A stretch of DNA of 64,000 nt from assembly GCF_001653235.2 (NCBI RefSeq), contig NC_035790.1, forward strand, positions 4,526,001-4,590,000, in the 5' to 3' direction. The position numbers and the translations under genes are program-made. Positions 12,474 to 22,901 of this stretch are shown one piece after another. This stretch comes from Pochonia chlamydosporia 170 (taxonomy: Eukaryota; Ascomycota; Sordariomycetes; Hypocreales; Clavicipitaceae). The notes below the pieces were generated by a model. The model did no database searches. It was not told the origin of the DNA and worked only from the letters and a program-made list of their open reading frames with translations. Each line of letters starts with the position of its first letter. The stretch's first letter is position 1.

Positions 12474-13648
12474 TTACAATCTCTTGCCCGGTACAAGAAT
12501 AAATAGGACACAGAGAGCAGCATCGATGAGGATAGTAATAGCCAATACCATCATGGCTCGCTTGGCGAGAAGTTGGCGGACGTAAGGTTCTCGAATCCGT
12601 GAGAAGTTAAAGGGCGTGTACTCGCTGAAGCCGATGAGAGCCATAATGGGGTCCAATGAGTATTGATACGACGACAAGAAATAGACACCAACGGTAAATG
12701 GGAGTATGAGCTACATGAAATAGAATTAGCCAATATTTATAAAAAAAAAAAAAAAAAATTCAAAGCAAGCAGAGACTTCAAAAATCGGACACTTACCCAG
12801 CATCTTGTCTGGCGAGACTTGTCGAGGAAAATGAGAACAAATGCAGCCCAAAATGCTCCAAACATGGAAACCAGTCCAATAATGAGACGCATCACGAGCG
12901 TTGGGGGAATCAAGTTACCCAGGGCCTTCATCCGCAAGAATCCAGGAAAGGCATCTCGTTCCATGGCCTGGAAGACATAGTCTTTGGCAACATCAAACAC
13001 TTCTGGGTCGTCGCGGCCGTATTCCTCAATAGCAGTTGTCACATCCTGAGTAATGGATCCGGGAAGCGTGATTTCTCGCTCGGCACCTGGTAGCAAAAAA
13101 GTATACAGAATCTTCTCGGCGGAAGCTCTGATATCTTGTCGGGCGACGGTGTGAGATGGGGAGTTCGAATCGGTCACATCGCGAGGCGTGCTGAATTGAG
13201 GACTGGGCCGTGCCATACCCGATCCGCTGTGTGGTGAATCGTGGGCCGGTTCCTCCCGCAAGAAAGCCGACATCTGAGCATCTTGATCCCTTTCCTTCTC
13301 AGTCGCATACATTGATGGGCCTGCTGGGCGCGGTTCTAAATCGCCAATACTCTCCAAAATTTGCGAAGACCGCTTTGAATTCGTCTTTTCTATGTCCGGC
13401 GTTGCAACAAGAACAGATCGTCGGAGCTCACGCACATAATGTCGACACAGCGACATGTGTTGAGCAACATCGAGCCAGAAATCGAGATAGTCGACTGATC
13501 TCTGCTGATCTCGCATATATATATAGAATGAGAACAAATCAACCGGCGGCAATGTTCGTCGACTGAGCACCTCAAACAACGTCGGCAGTCGATTCCTAGT
13601 CATGTCGGGTTGGGGCGACGGCGTCGCCATATGGTGATGGTCGGTCAT
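12474..13648 (-). CDS. RGS-domain membrane protein, Rax1-like
   Basis: Exon 1 is 13648-12797 and exon 2 is 12710-12474; the 86-nt intron (GTAAGT, branch GGCTAAT, acceptor TGTAG) includes a poly-T tract and is in phase 0. The product is 362 aa. The N-terminal half is an RGS domain: LPTLFEVLSRRTLPPVDLFS and YLDFWLDVAQH near residues 20-62, then a Ser/Pro-rich insertion (about 95-165), then the closing RGS helices with AEKILYTFLLPGAEREI and VFDVAKDYVFQAMERDAFPGFL. About three hydrophobic segments follow (roughly 250-275, 285-300, 338-358). An RGS domain plus C-terminal membrane helices is the architecture of yeast Rax1 (bud-site/polarity marker) and its filamentous-fungal relatives, which affect growth and conidiation. 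Classical RGS proteins act as GTPase activators for G-alpha; whether this one does is unknown. Confidence 0.85.
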
Positions 13649-14559
13649 TTTGTCAGAGTTGGCGGAGGAGTGCCGAAGGATAGCGAGCGACAGGATAGAG
13701 TTGAAGTGATGTAGATAGGCGAAATGGTCGTGGGTTGTTGGGAGAGGGAAAACAAACGTGTGGCGGTAGGAGATTGTCCTGCGCGACGTTTCACGATTGT
13801 TCCCCTAGGTTGGGCCAATCAAGCAGGCAAAATGCCTCCCTAGTGTCAAGTCCGTGCAGCGAAAACCGGTCCGTGACAGACGAAAATAAATGCTACTCGA
13901 AAATGGGCAGCCGCTGCCAATATCTCACGGACATGGAAAGAATACGGCAGGAGAGGCACCGATGGCGAAGAAGAAGCTTTCGTTGAGACTTCTTAGTCTG
14001 GCGGCAGGAGTTGGAATGCTGTTGGTTGCCCAAGGAGCCTTCCGGTCTCCCACTGGAGATTAAGGTGGTGGCTAGCGAAGGTGTAAACAGGCTTGGATCG
14101 ACCAGCTTCAAAGTGCGGATATGGTTTCCGGTCTGCTGATTTGCTGTTCCAAATGAGGATCCCACTCTTGCCCATGGATGGTTCCTGGAGAGCAGAGTCG
14201 TCTCAGAGATACGTACCCCATCACGTGAGAAATCTACCATGCTCACCGAGTACTCCATCTCATTGGCTCGCTACCCCCCCACTACCACAATTCGAGCCTG
14301 CCCTACGCACAAAGATTTTGCGGAATTTGGCACTCCGACATCACAACCTCCTCAACGCCAGATCCCACGAGACGATTCGCAGGTACGAGCCGATACCCCC
14401 AAGAACATACAAAACCCCCTATGTTTCAATACTCTTGCACATGATTCAGTCTTACTTCTAAGTTTATCCAAACTAGTGATTGATTCTGTGCCTGAGCACC
14501 CAACACCATCTCGAAATCACTTTGCGAACGCTTGAAGAATCTAACATCAAACCTCAGAA
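13649..14559. promoter_or_regulatory. Divergent promoter between the RGS-domain gene and RPL31
   Basis: 910 bp between two divergent start codons. Just upstream of the RPL31 ATG there is a branch-like CTAAC followed by CCTCAG ending at 14557, which looks like the 3' end of an intron in the 5' leader; a possible donor GTACGA lies at 14393. No separate gene is supported. Confidence 0.4.
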
Positions 14560-15218
14560 ATGTCGTCCGCTAAGAAGCCCTCCGGCAAGGCCCAGCGCTC
14601 CGCCATTGCGGATGTCGTCGCTCGCGAGTACACCATCCACCTGCACAAGAGAGTACGTTTCTTTCCAGCCGGAACCCCGTCTCGACCGATCTGAAATCCA
14701 ACGATCACGAAACAACAATTTTGGGACAATGTTAGGCTAACGGTTTTGAAAAGATGCACGGTGTTACCTTCAAGAAGAGAGCTCCCCGCGCCATCAAGGA
14801 GATCAAGGCTTTCGCCACTCAGGCTATGGTACGACCGCTCCCATTTCACTTACATATACCTCTCCGAACAATTGCGGCTTCATTCCTCGGAACAAGACAT
14901 CATGCCTGAATTGCGGTCATGAGGGCCACGACTGTATTGTCCGATGGGAGGCGCATTTTGTTCTACGTACCAAATGAAAGAAGGAAACTGGAAATACTGA
15001 CCAAGCACTCACAGGGCACCAACGATGTCCGCCTGGACCCCCAGCTGAACAAGAAGGTCTGGGAGTGTGGTATCAAGGGCGTTCCTTTCAGACTCCGTGT
15101 TCGAATCTCCCGACGACGAAATGATGAGGAGGATGCCAAGGAGAAGCTGTACAGCTACGTTCAGGCCGTGAATGTCAAGAACCCCAAGGGCCTCCCCACG
15201 GTCGTTGTTGAGGAATAA
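14560..15218 (+). CDS. RPL31: 60S ribosomal protein L31 (eL31)
   Basis: Three exons: 14560-14652, 14754-14828 and 15015-15218, giving 123 aa. Introns of 101 nt (GTACGT...GAAAAG, branch GGCTAAC) and 186 nt (GTACGA...CACAG, branch CTGAC) are both in phase 0. The product begins MSSAKKPSGKAQRS and continues with VVAREYTIHLHKR, MHGVTFKKRAPRAIKEIK, GTNDVRLDPQLNKKVWECGI and RLRVRISRRRNDEEDAKEKL, the continuous eL31 signature, ending TVVVEE. eL31 sits at the rim of the polypeptide exit tunnel of the large subunit. Multiple introns close to the start are normal for ribosomal protein genes in filamentous ascomycetes. Confidence 0.97.
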
Positions 15219-15873
15219 ATGCGCAAAAAGGATGTTTCTCTCTGAAGTTGGGACTGGTTCTAAAGGTGGCATTGGCATTTTGGAGTTGCAACCGGGCTTT
15301 TTCTAGCTTTTCACGCGGAAAAGAAAAAAATTTTATATACACCGAGGGAAAGAAATGTGATTCAAGCTTTTTCCTATGCCAACTACCCAGGAGAGAGTTG
15401 GGAGTCTTGGTCGAAGATGTTGTTTTTAACGTCATAAATGTGATGATGGATTTTGATTCGCACAATTGGTTCGGCACTATGCAGTGAAATAGACTGCAAG
15501 TCGCACATCTTTCCATTCACCAACTTTGTTGATCATTGGCGCGAATGGTTCATGTGGAAAATGCTGCAGTTTCAATTGCCAATGACGGATGAATTGATGA
15601 ATACGGCGCCCACGCTACAGTACAATTGTCAACAATTGGCTAATAATAAGACACTCCTCTCATATGCAGGCGACCTTGGTCTCCCTCGCCCTTGCAAGCC
15701 AGAATTATGCAGCCACTTTATGTCCAGCCTAGCTTCGGGGAGTTACCCAAATGCAAACCAAATGTGCCATGATTAACCAACCTAAGGTATGCTTCCCAAA
15801 AGACTCCGGTTCTCCTGAAATTTACAAATGCAACAAGAGGTATTTCCCAATGCGGAAAACAAGCGGGCAGATG
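15219..15873. other. Convergent intergenic region between RPL31 and UBC11
   Basis: 3' flanks of two convergent genes. Short AT-rich runs are present (for example AAAATTTTATA near 15328) but no gene, tRNA or repeat was recognised. Confidence 0.6.
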
Positions 15874-16591
15874 TTACTCCTCTTCAACATCTCGGTGTCG
15901 TCCCAGCACCTTCTTCTTGAACTCTTCGGCATTAGTGTCCCACAGCTCAGCAGCTTCACCGTTCAAGGGCGAGGAACTACAATCAAAAGTTAGCAACGAA
16001 ACTCAGCTCCCAGTAACCTCATACAGCAGTGAACAAGTGGAAACTTACTTATTGGGCTCGCCAAGCAAACTCTGGAGACTAAGGAGAACAGTCTGGATGT
16101 TGTAGGCAGCCGTCCACTTATCCTTAAGAATGTCCAGACAGATGCGGCCCGAGAAGTCAACATTAGGATGGTAGATGGGTGTCTTGAAGAGGACAGTAGG
16201 AGGAGCATATGGGTAGTTCGAGGGGAAAGCGAAGCTTAGCTTGAAAGTCAAGCCTGCATAGGGAGTGTCGTCGGGTCCTTCAATGGTGGCTGTCCACGAG
16301 AGCAGGTTACCATCCGCAGACGGGAAGGCAGAGACGCCTGGCGCTGGTGAAGTCATGAGCTGCATAAGCTCGGTTTGCAATCTTCAGATAAACAATTGTC
16401 AATAGCTGGCTTCCTTCATGGCCCTGGGGTGGCTGGAACTTGACAGCCGGTAGAGTCGGTGTCTATTGGGGGCATGCGACGTACCTCTTGGTGACACTCT
16501 GTGCATCTGGGCCTTTCCTCGAGGCATTGAGCTTGGCAGCAGGAACACTGCCTGGGGCAGAATTCTGATTATCCTCCATGGCGAAGTTCAT
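15874..16591 (-). CDS. UBC11: Ubiquitin-conjugating enzyme E2 of the APC/C (UbcH10/Ubc11 type)
   Basis: Exons 16591-16485, 16381-16049 and 15976-15874 give 180 aa. Introns are 103 nt (GTACGT...CTGAAG) and 72 nt (GTAAGT...TTGTAG). Joined, the product reads [18 protein letters not shown] in the first helix and GEPN|NSSPLN near the C-terminus, both as in UbcH10. The UBC fold shows [16 protein letters not shown], the HPN motif (107-109) and active-site Cys117 in [12 protein letters not shown]. The N-terminal extension of about 30 residues before the core is typical of the family. This E2 primes ubiquitin onto APC/C substrates such as cyclin B and securin to drive mitotic exit. An alternative start lies four codons downstream (MEDNQ). 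The gene is divergent from CHK1 and lies about 3.3 kb from APC11, its cognate RING partner. Confidence 0.93.
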
Positions 16592-17728
16592 TGTCAGGTT
16601 AGGAATAAGTAAGTCGAGAAGTTGGAGCTATGCTGTACACAAGATTCGGTAGATTTTTGTGGTCAACAAACAGTTCCAAGAAGTCGCCGGTTGAAGCTCT
16701 ACCCCGACGAGAACGGAGTTGGTAATAGAGGGTAAGGAATAGGTGGCCGAGAGAGAAGCCGAAGAGGCCAGCCGCCCAAGGTAAGTAGGGTTTAGTCGTG
16801 ATGGATGGAGGATGAGAGCGGTGGTGCCGGGAGCTTTGGAATGGGCGAAGCCAAGGATAAAGTGGAAGTAGACAACGAAACACCCAACAAGCAAAAATGA
16901 TACGAAATAGAATTTAAGGACTTTGGAGGAGAGGATGAATTGATCCTCAGCAACTTCCCTTTTATGATCTGGTCCTTGTTGAATGAAGAAGCGAAAGCGT
17001 TCAATGCGAATGTTTTTGTATCGCAAGTCGTCGAGGATTCCCTGGTCAGTGCAAAATAAGTGGTTGACGGCCCTCTGTTTGCCGCAGCAACGGAGGGGCG
17101 ACGGGGACTGGGGTGAGTTCAGCCCACCAGACATGCACCCAGTTGTGCTTCGTCAAGTACTGGCCACTGGATGCAGCACACGAGCACTTCAGGTGGTGAA
17201 ACCGCTATTCGCCCCACAACAACCACTGAAGGGAAGCGGGTAGCCAATAATGTTCTGCCGATTGCGGCTTTACGCGCAGAGACGCGCTGAACGCGACCAC
17301 CCGCACCAGGGAAACACACAAGAGAACACGGTCGATTGGCTTGGCTCAATTGGTCACCAGGTGGGACGTGACGGGCCCTCTCTGAACAGACCGACAATCC
17401 AGCTATCGTGTCAAGCAAAGTAGACCCAATGGCAGCGTACCCTGCATTGAATTTGATAACTGTGTTTTTTTATTTGACATTTGGGAAATCCGACGGCCAG
17501 TGTATGGACACGGGCTAAGCATAGCACGTTGAAATCGTCTGTTTGTTTTTTATACCTTTCTTTCTCAAGCAAGGGCCTTTACAATCAAAACACGGCAGTG
17601 GGGGTTGTTCGTGCTTGAAAGCCTCTTGCTGATTGCCACACCCACCGGACCAACTTGAGTGATCCGAGAACACCTTCACAGGCCACGGCTTGGTTTCAAC
17701 GACGTGGTTTGTTATACGAAGTCTCAAG
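16592..17728. promoter_or_regulatory. Divergent promoter shared by UBC11 and CHK1
   Basis: 1.14 kb between the start codons of two divergently transcribed cell-cycle genes. It contains three ACGCG cores in the same orientation at 17272-17276, 17282-17286 and 17291-17295. ACGCG is the core of the MluI cell-cycle box bound by the MBF (Mbp1/Swi6-type APSES) factor. A frame of 168 codons on the minus strand (16628-17134) overlaps the UBC11 leader; it lacks recognisable domains and is not annotated as a gene. Confidence 0.5.
17272..17295 (+). promoter_or_regulatory. Cluster of three ACGCG (MCB-core) sites
   Basis: Three ACGCG cores start at 17272, 17282 and 17291, about one DNA turn apart. None is the full palindrome ACGCGT: the first two read ACGCGC and the third ACGCGA. 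Position between UBC11 and CHK1 fits MBF-type G1/S control, which is inference. Confidence 0.4.
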
Positions 17729-19709
17729 ATGGTGAGTAATAAACCAAAAATGGCGCTACGGCTCATTCTTTCACCCCCCCTTTGGTCTTGCACCATGGCG
17801 TATGACAGCCGCTTGCGGACGATGCGTGCCCAAGCGTGAGGATAGCCTCACACCTACACCATCACCACCACAATGCGAATGCTACACGTGGCATTACCGT
17901 TTTGGTATGCTCGACGACTAATCCAACTCAACTTCACAATGTCATTGTACAGGCTGAAAATGTGCACACTTCAGCATTCATTGTCTAGACGACAGACTGA
18001 CATCCAACACATGCCTATAGTCCCAACTTGATCCTTTACCAAAGGAGCTCCCATTTCGCATTGTATCCAAGACTGTTGGCCGAGGAGCCTATGCTTCGTA
18101 AGTAGCCGTCTGCGGTTCACCATGACCAACCTCCCTTGACATAACCTCACCGCATGGGCCTATAAACTAACAATACGAAACCAGTATCAAAAAGGCAATC
18201 CCCCTAGATACCACGAACCCTGTGTTTGCCGTCAAGCTCATCCACAAGGGATACGCCGTCAAACATGGACGCATATCAGCAAAGCAACTTGCCATGGAGG
18301 TATCTCTCCACTCCCACATAGGTCAGCATCCAAACGTTATCGAATGGTTTGCATCTGGGGAAGATGCAGTCTGGCGCTGGATAGCCATGGAGTTCGCAGA
18401 GGGCGGTGACCTATTCGACAAGATTGAAGCTGACGTAGGTGTCCGTGAGGACATTGCTCAACTGTACTTTGTCCAGCTTGTCAGCGGCGTCAGTTTCATG
18501 CACTCCAAGGGCGTGGCGCATCGAGACCTGAAGCCAGAAAACATCTTGCTCTCCTCAGATGGAAGTCTGAAACTTGCAGACTTTGGTATGGCAACCATGT
18601 TTGAATACAAAGGGCAAAGGAAGACGAGCTCTACACTTTGTGGCAGTCCGCCGTATATTGCTCCGGAAATCCTCGCCTGTGGCAGGGTTGACAGGAGGAA
18701 CCCCAATGCTGCGAAGTATTCGTCCGATCTGGTCGACATTTGGTCGTGCGGTGTGATTCTATTCGTGCTTCTTGTGGGAAATACGCCATGGGATGAACCG
18801 TCATCGAACAGCTGGGAATTCGGCGAATATCTCAAGACGTCCGGGCACAGTTCAGATGCCCTGTGGGAGAGGGTACCGCCAGAGGCATTGTCGCTCTTGC
18901 GAGGCATGATGTCAATAGATCCGCAGAAACGGTTTACTTTTCGGCAAATACGGCAACACCCTTGGTATACACGACACAACCCCCTCCTGACAGCTGATGG
19001 AAAAATCACGGATCCTATCAACCTCGCTACGCAAATGCTAGAGAACCTTCGCATCGACTTCAGCCAGCTACCTTCGGCCTCACAAGGACAATACTCATCT
19101 ACTGACGACATGGATGTTGACACCGGCCTCAACGCTGGCAAGTTTTCCTCTACGCAACCTGAAGTACCCATCATTGATCGAGATTGGGACTGGGAACGAC
19201 CAGTCTTGCGGTCCATGGCTGCCCCTGCCTCGTCGCTGCCTCCCCGCTCTGCTGATGCCCGCCGCATGGTCCTGGAAACGCTTGCCGACGAGCCTTCCAT
19301 GTCCCAATTCTCTCAAACACCAGGTCCGTCCATGACACTCACACAGCAGGCCCGTCGATTCCGCGATATTTGCCCTGCCGAATCCCTCACAAGATTCTTT
19401 TCCCACGTCCCCCCAACGCACTTGGTGCAGATGCTCAGCGATGCCCTCCATCAATTAAACGTTCCTCTTGCACCGGTCACGCCAAACCTGTATGGCAGTC
19501 CCATGGCCAACATCAAAGTGAAGGCACTCGATGGTAGGCAGCAGAGCTTGCACGGCGACATTCAAATCGACAAACAGCCGCTGCCTGACGGCAGTGAGGT
19601 CTTGGATGTGCGTTTTGTCAAGATCAAAGGAGATCCGCTCGAGTGGCGCCGATTCTTCAAGAAGATTGTGGTGCTGTGTAAAGACGGCGTATATGTTCCA
19701 GAAGCTTAG
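17729..19709 (+). CDS. CHK1: DNA-damage checkpoint serine/threonine kinase Chk1
   Basis: Proposed exons are 17729-17731 (the ATG alone), 18021-18097 and 18185-19709, giving 534 aa. The second intron (GTAAGT...ACCAG) is clear. The first, 289 nt from ATG|GTGAGT to CTATAG, is inferred because it joins M to SQLDPLPKELPF, a plausible Chk1 start. The kinase domain has the glycine loop GRGAYAS (21-27), ATP Lys44, HRDLKPEN with catalytic Asp141, DFG Asp159 and GSPPYIAPEIL. The region AMEFAEGGDLFDKIEADVGV is characteristic of Chk1. The C-terminal part ends with a KA1-like regulatory domain (LDVRFVKIKGDPLEWRRFFK). Chk1 is activated by ATR/Mec1-type kinase after replication stress or DNA damage and restrains mitotic entry. 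The gene is tail to tail with APC11, with 198 bp between stops. Confidence 0.92.
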
Positions 19710-19907
19710 AGACGTGCTGGTAATGGGAATGCTGGTTGAGCTGGTGAGGACCACAGCCGGAGATGTACATTGGTGATGCAGTGGTAATGCACGTCTCTCA
19801 TATGATGGGTGGTGGATATATCAGCATAGCGCCATAGCAAGAGTACAAATGCATAGATCATATTTTGTATGCAACATTGGATTTCATGATGCGTGATTTG
19901 AAGTTCG

Positions 19908-20384
19908 TCATTCCGCCTGTGACGTTGTCTCGTTGGTTTGATCAATCCACTCAAAGGCTATAGACAGGTCAGTGTCCTCCATTCTCAAAGTTCTGGAACA
20001 CGGGATTTCCATACTTTGCCTACACATGGGGCATTGTCCACGGGCTGAGTCTTGTTTGATCCATTCCATTATGCAGTGCTGCGAGGGTATTGTGAGTATA
20101 TGAACGCGTTGCAAGCATCTAGATACGAAAGCTTACCATGTGGAAGTTATGGCCACATTTACCAGACACTGCCAAGGATGAGGTTAGAGGTTAGTTTTGA
20201 TGGATTTGAAAAAAGGCTCCCCGCTAGGCATGAAATACTCACACAAGCTGCAGTCGTCGCCTGGGTATTTGCATGTTGGACAGGTGCCATCAAAATGGAC
20301 CTGACAAATGCCACACACGTCGTCTTCAGGAATATCCCACCGCCACGTAGCAACCGTGTTCCACTCCTTTATGGTGACCTTCAT
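19908..20384 (-). CDS. APC11: Anaphase-promoting complex RING-H2 subunit Apc11
   Basis: Four exons: 20384-20243, 20168-20137, 20078-20015 and 19957-19908, giving 95 aa. The last intron (57 nt, GTATGG...CTATAG, branch CTGAC) has a length divisible by three and no in-frame stop, so it can be mistaken for coding. Removing it joins CPMCRQ directly to TFEWIDQTNE, the expected family ending. The product starts MKVTIKEWNTVATWRWD and has the full RING-H2 ligand series: CGIC, CPTC, DDC, GKCGHNFHMHC and CPMC. Apc11 binds the E2 and catalyses ubiquitin transfer in the APC/C, working with Apc2. The other introns are 74 and 58 nt. UBC11, the matching E2, is two genes away. Divergent from the sulfurtransferase gene. 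Confidence 0.93.
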
Positions 20385-21088
20385 ACTGGATGTGTAGTCA
20401 CCGTACTATTTCTGGATTATACTTAAGTACGAAATAAAAAGAAGGAAAGAAACTTTGTGGAATAGAGTCAGCTCCAGCGGTTGAGGTTATATGTATACAA
20501 CCGCAGTCGCGTTGTTGTATTTGGGTGATATAAAAAAAAAGTGGCGCCAAACACCTTTGGAAGGTCACAGCAAGTTGCAGGTTACTTACCCTGCACCTGC
20601 ACCTTGATCTTCCCGCTCCGCGGTTGGCATTGCTTCTGACATGTGGGGTCGGACCGGTAACGCCAGCTCCCCCGGCTTCGCACGTCTTCTCCCACTCCAA
20701 TTGTCCATGTGCAATTCGGTCCATTCATTTTGAGTTGAGCTTGGAGCAATTGACTAGAGCTCGGGTCATCCACTCCGCCAGACCGGCTTTGGCGTTGGAG
20801 CTCCCATCACCACACCACCTCGCCTCCTCTTCTCAAGCCTCCTCTCCTCTTCTCGCAATTATCGCAATCGAATACCCCAGTACCAGCATTGACGTCTGTA
20901 TCCCTATCTGAAAACTCGCATGAACTTTTTCTACAAGTGTGACTTGTCTGCCGATATCGCCTTGTGAAAACCAAGCCAGCTGTCTCCAAACATCTCTCAA
21001 CTGCTCGTGCCCATATTGCAGTCCAACACGGACAAACGCAGGTTTTCAGACCCGGCACTGACAAGCTCCCAACTTCTGGTCGTCTGTC
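20385..21088. promoter_or_regulatory. Divergent promoter between APC11 and the sulfurtransferase gene
   Basis: 704 bp between start codons. The part next to 21089 is pyrimidine-rich (CTC and CCTC runs at 20810-20860), as usual near fungal transcription starts. Nothing else is recognised. Confidence 0.45.
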
Positions 21089-22160
21089 ATGGCCTTTGCC
21101 GCTGTTGCCCGTAGCACCCGGGTTGGCCTCTCCTCGTGGAGGGCGAGAAACATCTACTCAACCATGGCGCTCAACCGGGGCTTCTCATCTTATCTCGTCA
21201 CACCAAAGGAGCTCCATGAAGCTCTCAAGAAGAACCCTCCGTCATCAATCAGCACCGACCCTCGGGTGATCCCGCTATGTGCATCCTGGTTCTTGCCCAA
21301 CGATGAACGATCTGGCATTCAAGTCTTTAGAGAGCAGCGCATTCCAAAGGCTCGCTTCTTTGACTTGGACAAGGTTATTGATAAGCGGAGTCCCTATCCA
21401 CATATGCTTCCTGACGCGAAAGGATTTGCTGCCGCATTGAGCGAATTGGGCATCCGAAAGGAAGATACCGTTGTTGTCTACGACACCAAAGAACTTGGCA
21501 TCTTCAGTGCCCCGAGAGTTGGTTGGACCTTCAGGATATTCGGACACCCCAATGTTCACATTCTCAACAATTTCAAATTATGGGTTGACGAAGGCTTGCC
21601 TACAGAATCTGGAGAGCTCTACAGTGTAGAGTGCTGTCAATATCCTATCCCCAAGCTTGACGGGAGCAAGGTAGCAAGCTTTGAGGATGTCAAGGAGGTT
21701 GCTCTAGATTTCAACAAGGAGGGCTCCGAGGGCGTTCAAGTTCTGGATGCCCGGCCGAATGGACGATTTACTGGAAGAGACCCAGAGCCGCGAGAGGGCC
21801 TCTCATCAGGGCATTTGCCAGGCTCCATCAGCTTACCTTTCAGTGCCCTTCTGGACCCCCAGACGAAGGCTTATCCCTCACCGGAGAAGCTGCGCAGCAT
21901 ACTGCAAGAGAAAGGCGTTGATTCCAGCAAACCTATTATTTCGAGCTGCGGCACTGGTGTCACTGCTTGTGTCATTGAGACTGCCTTGGACGTTGCGGGA
22001 TACGGCTCACCAGAGTCTCGAAAGGTGTATGACGGAAGCTGGACGTAAGTATAATCCGCGTGGATCTTGTAGCCGGGGCATGGAATGCTAATGCTTTGAA
22101 TATAGCGAATGGGCTCAGCGAGTCAGGCCGTCGGATAATCTTATCTTGAAGAATGCGTAA
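21089..22160 (+). CDS. 3-mercaptopyruvate/thiosulfate sulfurtransferase (tandem rhodanese), mitochondrial
   Basis: Exons 21089-22044 and 22106-22160; the 61-nt intron is GTAAGT...ATATAG. The product is 336 aa. The first 35 residues are rich in Arg, Ser and Ala without acids (MAFAAVARSTRVGLSSWRAR), a likely mitochondrial presequence; an internal Met26 could give a cytosolic form. Two rhodanese domains follow. The N-terminal inactive one contains IPKARFFDLDKVIDK and SPYPHMLP; the C-terminal one contains VQVLDARPNGRFTGR, GHLPGSISLPF and the active loop CGTGVT with catalytic Cys287. A CG[S/T]GVT loop is typical of the mercaptopyruvate sulfurtransferase group, whereas classical rhodanese loops usually have CRKGVT. 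The enzyme moves sulfane sulfur to thiols or cyanide and serves cysteine catabolism. The last exon adds EWAQRVRPSDNLILKNA. Confidence 0.92.
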
Positions 22161-22901
22161 TTGGAGCATGTTGTGCATTGTGGTGGTCGGTTTGCTTTTT
22201 GTCGTATAATTCAGGCACGACAGAGGTTGGCATACTAAACCTACGATACCCTACTCAATGATCTGGCCTGAGCGTTTTGCATTTGGCGTTGTTTTCTCGC
22301 ATTCGTTGATGTCGAAATATGGTTACCTTCCACTCCAACAATGTGTACGAGTAGAGTAGTCGAGGAGATATTTTGTTTGGTGAAGTGTGCTTGCATTGAC
22401 CAATGTAATTGATCTTTTTCGAGCAATCTTTCGGGGAATCACAGCCGACTTGTCAATTTGTTCCTTTATTTAAGTTGTGTTTGTTGTGTAGTTAACTGTT
22501 GTTCCATCTTGTCGTTTTCACTCCGTTCAACTCGTTCTTTTATCTTATCACTGCAATTACCGATTTGGACGAAGGGACCCACTTGGCGATCCGGTCCACC
22601 GAGACTCACCGTGGTGAGGATCTTGGGTGAAGTGACAAGACCCACTCTCTCACTTTACCCTGCCTTACACACGAGGCACGAAAATTATTGGCCACAAAGA
22701 CAGATTAGGGCTCGCCTAACCCAAACGCACCCAAAAAAATCCCAGGTTTGGATTTGCGAGCCCACCCCGCCAGCGGCCAGCGAAAAGTTACCCAGCCAGT
22801 ACCGCCAGATCACCTTCCCCCCAACATCACCCAGCGACAAACACCAAGCGCCCGCGCCGAATTTATTTTTTCGACGACAACCGCAAAACACATCAATCAC
22901 A
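22161..22901. promoter_or_regulatory. RPS2 upstream region
   Basis: 740 bp between the sulfurtransferase stop and the RPS2 ATG. A plus-strand frame from 22458 runs into RPS2 in phase, but it lacks protein character before the true ATG at 22902 and is treated as 5' leader. C-rich and CCA-rich sequence precedes the start. Confidence 0.5.

Noticed and set aside
16628..17134. 168-codon minus-strand frame upstream of UBC11
   Set aside because: It sits in the divergent UBC11/CHK1 promoter and UBC11 leader, has no recognisable domain and overlaps other frames of similar quality.
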